Positions 6,599 through 11,894 of a stretch of 11,894 nucleotides of DNA are shown here, in pieces; the first letter of the stretch is position 1; every line of letters begins with the position of its first letter. Location of the stretch: NCBI GenBank assembly GCA_036269915.1, contig DATBDM010000099.1, positions 1 to 11,894 of the forward strand, given 5' to 3'. Source of the stretch: DATBDM01 sp036269915. Lineage in GTDB: Bacteria; Actinomycetota; Thermoleophilia; Solirubrobacterales; Solirubrobacteraceae. The position numbers were made by a program, and so were the translations under genes. The notes below the pieces were generated by a model that had not been told where the DNA came from, did not search any database, and saw only the letters and a list, made by a program, of their open reading frames with translations.

Positions 6599-6626
6599 CG
6601 TCACACCCGCGTCTTTTCTCGTCACA
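6599..6626 (+). repeat. Direct repeat CGTCACA x2 upstream of the tad-like operon
   Basis: CGTCACA at 6599-6605 and 6620-6626, start to start 21 bp (about two helical turns). The stretch between is locally pyrimidine-rich (CGTCTTTTCTC), unlike the surrounding GC-rich DNA. It is the only intergenic space ahead of the four-gene operon. It could be a transcription factor site, but two 7-mers can also occur by chance. Confidence 0.35.
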
Positions 6627-6637
6627 GGCTCCCGGGC

Positions 6638-6643
6638 GATGCT
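6638..6643 (+). promoter_or_regulatory. Possible -10 of the tad-like operon promoter
   Basis: GATGCT, a one-base variant of TATGCT, ends 6 nt before ATG 6650. There is no Shine-Dalgarno, consistent with a leaderless start. The 87-bp gap upstream also contains two direct copies of CGTCACA (6599-6605 and 6620-6626, 21 bp apart) that could be a regulator site. Confidence 0.3.
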
Positions 6644-6649
6644 GCGGGC

Positions 6650-7027
6650 ATGTCCCGCCGCCCCGATCCAGCCGCCTTCCGGCGACCTCGCGGAAGTGAC
6701 TCGGGCCAGGCCGCGGTCGAGCTGATCGCTGTCCTGCCCGTCGCCGCCGCGTTGCTCGGGCTCGCCTGGCAGGCCGTGCTCGCGGGCCACGCCGCGTGGG
6801 CGGCCACCGCTGCGGCCAGAGCGGCCGCCCGGGCGGCCGCGCTCGCGCAGGACCCGGCGGCGGTCGCGCGCGCCCGGCTCGGCGCGGGCCTGGCGGCCGG
6901 CGCGCGCGTCGACGACGATCATGCGGGGCGCGTCACGGTCAGCGTGCGCGTGCCGTCCGTCCTGCCCGGCGTCGGACTCGGCCGCGTGGAGGCGGGCAGC
7001 AGCTTTAGGCGCCAGGACGGCAGCTGA
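6650..7027 (+). CDS. TadE-like pseudopilin-type protein (first copy)
   Basis: The 125-aa protein has a class III prepilin-like N-terminus: a basic, Arg-rich leader, then Gly19-Gln20 with the motif GQAAVELIAVLP and Glu24 at +5 after the predicted cleavage site, followed by one hydrophobic helix to about residue 46. This is the TadE-family pattern of minor pilins or pseudopilins of Tad/Flp systems, which are processed by a TadV-type peptidase and stay anchored with the C-terminus outside. The ectodomain is short and Ala/Arg-rich, with a helical region (about 48-80) and a final beta-like stretch (VTVSVRVPSVLPGVG). Its stop overlaps the next start by one base (TGATG). It is the first gene of a four-gene operon. 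No tad ATPase or peptidase is nearby. Confidence 0.78.
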   Translation: MSRRPDPAAFRRPRGSDSGQAAVELIAVLPVAAALLGLAWQAVLAGHAAWAATAAARAAARAAALAQDPAAVARARLGAGLAAGARVDDDHAGRVTVSVRVPSVLPGVGLGRVEAGSSFRRQDGS

Positions 7028-7371
7028 TGCGCTGGCGCGAGGAGGGCGGCCAGGCGACGGTCGAGCTGCTCGCCGTCGTGCCGCTGGTCATCGTCGCGGC
7101 GCTCGCCGCGGCGGCGGTCCTCGCCCGTGCGGGCGCCGGCGAGCGGGCGGGTGAGGCCGCACGCGCGGGCGCGATGGCGCTGCTCCAGGACGACGACCCC
7201 GCCGCGGCCGCCCGCGGCACGCTCGCCCCCGGCGAGCGTCGCAAGGCCCGCGTCGCGGTCGTCGGGCGCCGCGTCACGGTCTCGCTGCCGGCGCCGTCCG
7301 GCCTGCGTGGCCTCGTGGGGCTGGGGCCGGCCGAGGCGAGCGCCGACGCAGGCCCGGAGCCGCGCCCGTGA
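7027..7371 (+). CDS. TadE-like pseudopilin-type protein (second copy)
   Basis: The 114-aa protein closely resembles its upstream neighbour in layout, suggesting tandem duplication. A short charged leader ends at Gly8. GQATVELLAVVPL follows, with Glu13 at +5, then a hydrophobic helix to about residue 35. The remaining ectodomain has an Ala-rich helix and a VTVSLPAPSGLRGLVGLG segment that parallels VTVSVRVPSVLPGVGLG of the first copy. By family knowledge, such proteins are minor pseudopilins of Tad systems. The start overlaps the previous stop (TGATG at 7025-7029) and the stop overlaps the next start (GTGA at 7368-7371), so translation is coupled through the operon. Confidence 0.77.
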   Translation: MRWREEGGQATVELLAVVPLVIVAALAAAAVLARAGAGERAGEAARAGAMALLQDDDPAAAARGTLAPGERRKARVAVVGRRVTVSLPAPSGLRGLVGLGPAEASADAGPEPRP

Positions 7372-8138
7372 CCGGCCTGCTCGACCGCGCGGCGGCGTGG
7401 TTCGTGACGCCGCTGGGCTCGGCGCCGGCCGCTCCCGACCCCGAACCGCCGCTGCGCGTCGCCCGCGAGGACGAGCTGGTGGACCTCGCGGAGCTCGGCT
7501 ACGCCGACGGCCGCTTCGCACCGCCCGTCGCGCCGCCGGTAGTACCGCCCGTCGCGCCGCCGGTGGCGCCGCCGGTCGCGGCGCGTGGCCATGCCGCCTC
7601 GCGCGCGGTCGTCCTGGGCGCGCCCCGCGATGTCCCCGCCGCGGCAGCCGCGCTCGCGCTCGACCTGCGCCGGCGCCGCCGCAGCCGCGCCGCGATCGTG
7701 GTCCTGTGGTCCGCCGACAGTGCTCCGCCGCTGCCCGCGCCCGCGCTCGCCGTGCCCGGGCTGCCGGGCGCGCGGCGGCTGTCGGCGCGGCTCGCCCGTC
7801 GCGAGATCCGCGCGAGCGCCCATGGCCGGCTGGCCTGGATCCCGCTCGGGTCCGCGCTCGACGAGGAGGCGAGGATCGCGGCGGCCGCCGGCGACGCGCC
7901 AGTGGTGCTCGCGCTGCTGGGACCCCGCTCGGCCGCCGCGGACACGCTGCTCGCCGCCCACGACGCGGCGCTGCTGGCTGCCGATCCCGACTCGCCGCTC
8001 GCGGCGCTCGCCGCCGCCGACCTCGGCCGCCTCGGTGTGCCGCTGCGCTGCTGGGCGCCCCCTGCCGCCGGCGCGGGGCGCCTGGCCGCCCTCGCGGGCT
8101 GGCGCGCGCCCGCCGGCGTTCCCGAGGTGATCGCGTGA
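7368..8138 (+). CDS. Unrecognised Ala-rich protein with APPV repeat, tad-like operon
   Basis: I do not firmly recognise this 256-aa protein. It starts at GTG 7368 in a GTGA overlap with the preceding gene and ends in a GTGA overlap with the next, so it is a real operon member. The N-terminal 50 residues are acidic. Residues 51-70 are five APPV-type tetrapeptides, a likely extended linker. The rest is alternating alpha/beta. The stretches AVVLGAPRDVPAAAAALAL, AAIVVLW and VVLALLGPRSAAADTLLAA, then ALLAADPDSPLAALAAADL, recall the strand/helix order of MinD/CpaE/TadZ ATPases, but the glycine-lysine P-loop is absent. CpaE-like genes do sit beside TadE-like genes in actinobacteria (the Rv3660c neighbourhood), which makes a degenerate CpaE/TadZ relative plausible but unproven. 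No signal peptide or membrane helix is seen. Confidence 0.7.
   Translation: MTGLLDRAAAWFVTPLGSAPAAPDPEPPLRVAREDELVDLAELGYADGRFAPPVAPPVVPPVAPPVAPPVAARGHAASRAVVLGAPRDVPAAAAALALDLRRRRRSRAAIVVLWSADSAPPLPAPALAVPGLPGARRLSARLARREIRASAHGRLAWIPLGSALDEEARIAAAAGDAPVVLALLGPRSAAADTLLAAHDAALLAADPDSPLAALAAADLGRLGVPLRCWAPPAAGAGRLAALAGWRAPAGVPEVIA
7518..7577 (+). repeat. Five tandem 12-bp units encoding APPV
   Basis: Five consecutive 12-bp units of the form GCGCCGCCGGTC encode APPV, APPV, VPPV, APPV, APPV (residues 51-70 of the protein at 7368). Third positions differ between units, so the repeat is old or selected at the protein level rather than a recent slip. Copy number could vary between strains. Confidence 0.85.
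8124..8130 (+). promoter_or_regulatory. Ribosome binding site that fixes the start of the fusion protein gene
   Basis: GAGGTGA, with GAGG at 8124-8127, lies about 7 nt before GTG 8135. With the GTGA stop/start overlap (8135-8138), it supports GTG 8135 over upstream in-frame starts that would run through the preceding genes. Confidence 0.6.
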
Positions 8139-9463
8139 CGGGTCGCCGCGGCCGGGGCGAGTGGGGCCAGGCATCCGTGCTGCTCGTCGCCGGGATCGCC
8201 GCGTTGCTGGTCGGCGTCGTGGTGCTCGGCGCCGCCGCCCGTGCGGTCGGCCGGGAAGGCAGCCTGCAGCGTGGATCCGACCTCGCCGCCCTCGCGGGCG
8301 CCCGCGCCATGCGCGCCGCCTATCCCCGGCTGTTCGAGCCGGCCGAGCTCGACGGGCGCCCGGACCCCGCCCACCTGGAGAAGGACGCCTACCTGGGGCT
8401 CGGGCGCGACGCCGCCGAGCGGACCGCCCGGGCGAACGGCATCGACGCCGCGACCGTCTCGTTCCCCGACGCGAGGTCGTTCGCGCCGGTCCGCATCCGC
8501 GTCGCGGCGGCACGCCGGATCGAGGTCGTCCGCAACCGCGCCCATCGCGCTGTGACCCTGCGGGCACGGGCCGTCGCCGAGCTCGCCCCGCCGGGCTCTG
8601 AGGGGCTGCCGGTCGGAGCGGGCGGCCCGGGCTACGACGGTCCGCTCGCGTTCCGACAGGGCAAGCCGATGCGCCCCGACGTCGCGCTGGCCTTCGACCG
8701 CCTGGGGGCCGCCGCGCGCGCCGACGGCATCGCGCTGCTGATCTCGAGCGCGCTGCGCACCGACGCCGAGCAGGCCGTCCTGTGGTCGCGGCATCCTGAC
8801 CCGAAGTGGGTCGCGCCGCCCGGCACCTCGCTGCACCGCTTCGGCACCGAGCTCGACCTCGGCCCGGCCTCGGCGTACGGCTGGCTCGCCGCCAACGCCC
8901 CGCGCTTCCACTTCGTGCAGCGCTACGCGTGGGAGCCGTGGCACTACGGGTTTGCCTTGAATGCCCGCTCGGCGCCGCGCTCGCCCGTTCGCGGCGCGCG
9001 CGGCGGCGACGGCCGCGCGCTGCCGGACTTCGTCCCCACCCGCTTCGCGCCGACCCTCGCTCGGGCGGCGCAGCGCTGGAACGTGTCGGCGACGCTGCTC
9101 GCGGCGCAGCTGTACGCCGAGAGCAACTTCAACCCGTTCGCGGAGTCGGCCGCCGGTGCGCAGGGCATCGCGCAGTTCATGCCCGGCACGGCGGCCGCGC
9201 TCGGGCTCGCCGATCCGTTCGACGCCGAGCGAGCCATCGACGCGCAGGCGCACCTCATACGCGACCTCCTCCGGCGCTTCGCCTCCGTCGCGCTGGCGCT
9301 CGCCGCCTACAACGCCGGACCTGCGCCCGTCGCCGCCTGCGGCTGCGTGCCGGCGTTCCCCGAGACCCGCGCCTACGTGGCGAAGATCCTCGGGCTCATG
9401 GGCGGCGCGGGCGACCCGGTCGCCGCCGACCTCGGCGGTCTCGCCGTGAGGCTGGTGCGCTGA
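8135..9463 (+). CDS. TadE/Rv3654c-like N-terminus fused to M15 (VanY-type) peptidase and SLT lytic transglycosylase
   Basis: The 442-aa predicted envelope protein has three parts. Residues 1-60: a charged leader, GQASVLLVAGIAALLVG and one membrane helix (about 13-37), then GSDLAALAGARAM, as in Rv3654c-type TadE-like proteins; the usual Glu at +5 is Leu16. Residues about 165-275: an M15B/VanY-like D,D-carboxypeptidase domain with zinc ligands His234 and Asp241 (SLHRFGTELDLG) and the EPWH motif supplying Glu267 (base) and His270 (third ligand). Residues about 300-425: an SLT-type transglycosylase with catalytic Glu329 (YAESNFNPFAES), GAQGIAQFMPGTA and AYNAGP (391-396). Catalytic residues of both hydrolases are present, so it should cut peptide and glycan parts of peptidoglycan outside the membrane. 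It is the last gene of the operon and converges on the aldolase gene. Confidence 0.9.
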   Translation: MTGRRGRGEWGQASVLLVAGIAALLVGVVVLGAAARAVGREGSLQRGSDLAALAGARAMRAAYPRLFEPAELDGRPDPAHLEKDAYLGLGRDAAERTARANGIDAATVSFPDARSFAPVRIRVAAARRIEVVRNRAHRAVTLRARAVAELAPPGSEGLPVGAGGPGYDGPLAFRQGKPMRPDVALAFDRLGAAARADGIALLISSALRTDAEQAVLWSRHPDPKWVAPPGTSLHRFGTELDLGPASAYGWLAANAPRFHFVQRYAWEPWHYGFALNARSAPRSPVRGARGGDGRALPDFVPTRFAPTLARAAQRWNVSATLLAAQLYAESNFNPFAESAAGAQGIAQFMPGTAAALGLADPFDAERAIDAQAHLIRDLLRRFASVALALAAYNAGPAPVAACGCVPAFPETRAYVAKILGLMGGAGDPVAADLGGLAVRLVR

Positions 9464-9471
9464 TGCCCGGG

Positions 9472-10494
9472 TCAGGCCGCGAGCGCGTCGCGGGCCGCGC
9501 GCAACGCGGTCGCGACGTCGTCGGCCGACACATCGAGATGGGTGACCGCGCGCACCGTGTGCGCGTCGAGCGGGCCGACGATCACGGCTTCGCGCCCGAG
9601 CGCCGCGGCAAAAGCGGGCGCGTCCGGCACCGAGAAGACGACGATGTTCGTCTCGACGGTGGACGGGTCGAGCTCGACGCCGGGCAGCTCCGCCAGCCCG
9701 TCCGCGAGAGCGCGCGCGTTCGCGTGGTCCTCGGCCAGGCGCTCGACGTGATGGTCGAGCGCGTAGAGCGCGCCGGCGGCGACGATCCCCGCCTGGCGCA
9801 TCGCGCCGCCCCACATCTGCTTGTAGCGCCACGCCTCGTCGATCAGCTCGGCCGACCCGGCCAGCACGGCTCCGACCGGCGCGCCGAGGCCCTTGGTGAA
9901 GTCGATCCAGGCGGTGTCGAAGCGGCGCGCCCACTCGTCGGCCGCGACGCCGCTCGCCACCACCGCGTTCATCAACCGCGCGCCGTCGAGGTGCAGCCGC
10001 AGGCCGTGCTCGCGCGCCACGCCGATCACCGAGCGCACCTGCTCGAGCGGCCACACCCGCCCGCCCGCGATGTTGGTCGTCTGCTCGACGCAGACCAGGC
10101 GCGAGCGCGGGGCGTAGCGGTCGCCCGCCGGTCGCAGCGCGGCGCGGACGGTCCCGGCGTCGAACATGCCCGCGTCGCCGTCGACCGGATGCATGACCGC
10201 GCCCGCCATGTCCGCCGGGCCGCCGGCCTCGAAGCGCAGCGGATGCGCGAAGCGGTGCAGGATCACCTCGTCGCCGCCCGGGCGCACGTGCAGGCGCATC
10301 GAGATCGCGTTGCACATCGTGCCGCTGGGCAGGAAGACCGCCGCCTCGTGCCCGAGCAGCTCGGCGACGCGCTCGCAGAGCGCCGTCACGGTCGGATCGT
10401 CGAAGCGCTGCTCGTCGCCGACCTCGGCCTCCGCCATGGCGCGGCGCATCGCGGCGGTCGGGCGGGTCTGCGTGTCCGAGTAGAGGTTGACCAC
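9472..10494 (-). CDS. ltaE: Threonine aldolase family PLP enzyme
   Basis: Fold-type I PLP enzyme of the beta-eliminating lyase/threonine aldolase family. Family members cleave L-threonine or related beta-hydroxy amino acids to glycine and an aldehyde in the cytoplasm. The product is 340 aa, the usual length. Visible motifs: YSDTQTRPT near the start, FLPSGTMCN (54-62, PLP phosphate site), His84 (ring-stacking position), LDGARLMNA with Asp170 (pyridine nitrogen), and DFTKGLGAPVGAVLAG with Schiff-base Lys201. The N-terminal motif differs from the RSDTVT and GDDVYGEDPTV of E. coli LtaE (here YSDTQT and GDEQRFDDPTV), so substrate preference is uncertain. GTG 10494 is chosen because homology begins there and a -10-like element precedes it by 7 nt. 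An in-frame GTG at 10506 falls inside that element. Only 8 bp separate its stop from the convergent operon. Confidence 0.9.
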   Translation of the reverse strand: MVNLYSDTQTRPTAAMRRAMAEAEVGDEQRFDDPTVTALCERVAELLGHEAAVFLPSGTMCNAISMRLHVRPGGDEVILHRFAHPLRFEAGGPADMAGAVMHPVDGDAGMFDAGTVRAALRPAGDRYAPRSRLVCVEQTTNIAGGRVWPLEQVRSVIGVAREHGLRLHLDGARLMNAVVASGVAADEWARRFDTAWIDFTKGLGAPVGAVLAGSAELIDEAWRYKQMWGGAMRQAGIVAAGALYALDHHVERLAEDHANARALADGLAELPGVELDPSTVETNIVVFSVPDAPAFAAALGREAVIVGPLDAHTVRAVTHLDVSADDVATALRAARDALAA

Positions 10495-10501
10495 CGGCGG
10501 C

Positions 10502-10507
10502 ACGCTA
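10502..10507 (-). promoter_or_regulatory. -10 element of a leaderless promoter for the threonine aldolase gene
   Basis: On the minus strand TAGCGT (TANNNT) ends 7 nt before GTG 10494. No Shine-Dalgarno is present. It lies in the 63-bp divergent gap shared with uvrC. Confidence 0.45.
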
Positions 10508-10536
10508 TCGCGCGCGCGGCCATCCACCCGGGTTCG

Positions 10537-10542
10537 TACCCT
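10537..10542 (+). promoter_or_regulatory. Possible -10 element of the uvrC promoter
   Basis: TACCCT (TANNNT) ends 15 nt before ATG 10558, predicting a leader of about 8 nt without a good Shine-Dalgarno. It is about 30 bp from the divergent aldolase promoter, so the two promoters are nearly back to back. Confidence 0.35.
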
Positions 10543-10557
10543 CTGATTGAGACCACC

Positions 10558-11894
10558 ATGGCAGTCGACGCCGCAACGGCACCCCAGGACCGCGCCAGCC
10601 GGCTCCAGCAGCAGCGGCGCGGGCTCCCCGACCAGCCCGGCGTCTACCTGTTCCGCGACGTGCGCGGCCGGGTGATCTACGTCGGCAAGGCCAAGTCGAT
10701 CCGCAAGCGGGTCGCCTCGCACTTCTCGAACCCGGCGCAGTACGGCACGCGCGCGCTGACCGACGAGGTCGACAACATCGAGTCGCTCGTCGTCGCCACC
10801 GAGGCCGAGGCGCTGCTCACCGAACAGACGTTCATCAAGCAGTACAAGCCGCGCTTCAACATCCGCCTGCGCGACGACAAGTCGTACCCCTACATCGCGA
10901 TCTCGCTCGACGAGGACTTCCCGCGCGTCTACTTCACGCGCGAGCGCCACCGTCGCGAGCGCGCCTACTTCGGGCCGTACTCGAGCGCCAAGCGCGTCCG
11001 CGGCACGCTCGACCTGCTCGGCAAGATCTTCCAGTTCCGCTCCTGCGAGGGCGCGGAGCCGGGGCGCCACTCCGGCTCGCCGTGCCTGGACTACTACATC
11101 AAGCGCTGCGGGGCGCCCTGCGTCGGCTACGTCTCCAGGGAGGAGTACCGCGAGGGGATCGACGGCGTGATGGCCTTCCTCTCGGGACGCTTCAAGCAGA
11201 TCGAGCGCGACCTCGAGCAGCGCATGTACTGGCGCGCCGGCGAGCGCGACTACGAGGGCGCCGCGCTCGAGCGCAACCGGCTGCAGGCGGTGCGCGCGCT
11301 GCTCGAGCGCCAGCGCGTCGCCAACGAGGGCGCGGGCACCTACGACGCCGTCGCCGTCGCGGTCGAGGGCACCGAGGCCAACGCGCAGGTCTTCCAGGTC
11401 CGCGACGGGGTCCTGAGCGACCGCCAGTCCTTCTACCTGGACAACATGGGCGAGCAGGACCTCGCGGTGGTCGCCGAGGAGTTCATCCTGCAGTACTACG
11501 CGAGCGCGCTCTCGATCCCGTCGCTGCTCGTCGTCCAGGTCGAGATGGAGGACGGCTCCGAGCTCGAGATCCTCCAGCAGATCCTCGCCGAGCGGCGCGG
11601 GGGCGCGGTCGAGATCCGCGCCGCCGAGCGTGGCGGCAAGCGCCGCATCCTCGATCTGGCCGAGCGCAACGCGCGTCTCGCGCTCGACCAGGAGAAGCTC
11701 AAGTCCGAGCGCCGGCGCCAGCAGCGCGTCGAGGCCCTCGACGGGCTGCAGGCCTCGCTCGGGCTCGACGCCCTGCCCGTGCGGATCGAGTGCTTCGACA
11801 TCTCCCACCTCGGCGGCACGCACACGGTCGCGTCGATGGTCGTCTTCGAGGGCGGGGCGCCGAAGAAGTCCGACTACAGGCGCTTCACGATTCG
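10558..11894 (+). CDS. uvrC: UvrC, excinuclease ABC subunit C (3' end outside window)
   Basis: Nucleotide excision repair endonuclease: with UvrB bound at a lesion, it incises 3' through its N-terminal GIY-YIG domain and 5' through a C-terminal RNase H-like domain. 445 complete codons are present and open to the window edge; the family is usually 600-700 aa. The GIY-YIG domain is at about 22-100 (GVY 28-30, IYVGKAK 40-46, Arg49). Cys163, Cys176, Cys184 and Cys188 (the last three in PCLDYYIKRCGAPC) match the cysteine cluster that binds a 4Fe-4S centre in UvrC. A UVR (UvrB-binding) segment lies around 205-245. The endonuclease domain begins with IECFDISHLGG, where Asp414 is the first catalytic acid. 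The first 20 or so residues are a short extension before the domain. No fault is seen in the visible part. Confidence 0.97.
   Translation, partial: MAVDAATAPQDRASRLQQQRRGLPDQPGVYLFRDVRGRVIYVGKAKSIRKRVASHFSNPAQYGTRALTDEVDNIESLVVATEAEALLTEQTFIKQYKPRFNIRLRDDKSYPYIAISLDEDFPRVYFTRERHRRERAYFGPYSSAKRVRGTLDLLGKIFQFRSCEGAEPGRHSGSPCLDYYIKRCGAPCVGYVSREEYREGIDGVMAFLSGRFKQIERDLEQRMYWRAGERDYEGAALERNRLQAVRALLERQRVANEGAGTYDAVAVAVEGTEANAQVFQVRDGVLSDRQSFYLDNMGEQDLAVVAEEFILQYYASALSIPSLLVVQVEMEDGSELEILQQILAERRGGAVEIRAAERGGKRRILDLAERNARLALDQEKLKSERRRQQRVEALDGLQASLGLDALPVRIECFDISHLGGTHTVASMVVFEGGAPKKSDYRRFTI

Noticed and set aside
7127..8134. N-terminal extension of the fusion protein by 336 codons
   Set aside because: This part is an Arg/Pro/Ala-rich shadow of the second TadE-like gene and the 7368 gene; GTG 8135 has an RBS, a GTGA overlap and a proper leader.
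7499..10315. Minus-strand open frame of 938 codons
   Set aside because: Runs antisense through the fusion protein and out of frame through the aldolase gene; the composition is a GC artefact with no domain.
10495..11823. N-terminal extension of the aldolase gene across uvrC
   Set aside because: The upstream part is antisense to uvrC, whose GIY-YIG and cysteine motifs are clear; aldolase homology starts at GTG 10494.
1..11894. CRISPR arrays, tRNA/rRNA genes, insertion sequences, phage genes
   Set aside because: Looked for and not seen: no spaced identical repeats, no transposase or integrase motifs, and no cloverleaf-like stretch noticed by eye.

Overview
The window is very GC-rich and densely coded, with long spurious open frames on both strands. 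Short intergenic gaps, GTG starts, apparent leaderless promoters and Rv3654c-like TadE proteins point to an actinobacterium. Thermoleophilia/Solirubrobacterales is a plausible placement, but this is inference from gene content and composition only.

Layout. (1) Positions 1-154 hold the C-terminal end of an OmpR/PhoB-type response regulator whose start lies outside the window. Its last codons contain an 11-bp-periodic direct repeat (TTCACA-N5-TTCACA-N5-ACCACA) that looks like a PHO box for the next operon. (2) Positions 212-4783 hold a complete phosphate uptake operon, pstS-pstC-pstA-pstB-phoU. It encodes a lipoprotein phosphate-binding protein, two permeases, the ATPase and the PhoU regulator, and most junctions overlap by 4 nt or are nearly abutting. 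(3) Positions 4907-5767 hold a second PhoB-like response regulator, close in its DNA-binding domain to the partial one. The phosphate operon is thus bracketed by two response regulators, with no histidine kinase in view. (4) Positions 5795-6562 hold a small four-helix membrane protein and an abutting NTF2/SnoaL-like protein. (5) Positions 6650-9463 hold a tightly coupled four-gene operon: two TadE-like pseudopilin-type proteins, an unrecognised protein with an APPV repeat, and a fusion of a TadE/Rv3654c-like N-terminus to an M15/VanY-type peptidase and an SLT lytic transglycosylase. (6) A threonine-aldolase-family gene (minus strand, 9472-10494) converges on that operon and is divergent from uvrC (10558 to the window end, truncated).

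How the parts work together. The phosphate block is a conventional import and signalling module: PstSCAB imports phosphate, PhoU couples transport to signalling, and a PhoB/PhoP-like regulator probably acts at the PHO box. The tad-like block is the least ordinary part. It has pseudopilin-like proteins and a two-activity wall hydrolase on a pilin-like anchor, but no TadA ATPase, TadB/C platform or prepilin peptidase in the window. It could be a small envelope-remodelling or surface-assembly accessory system. Genes likely to be first in a transcript (4907, 5795, 6650, 10494 minus) lack a Shine-Dalgarno and have a -10-like hexamer 6-9 nt before the start codon, suggesting leaderless mRNAs. Several operon-internal genes and pstS have recognisable ribosome binding sites.
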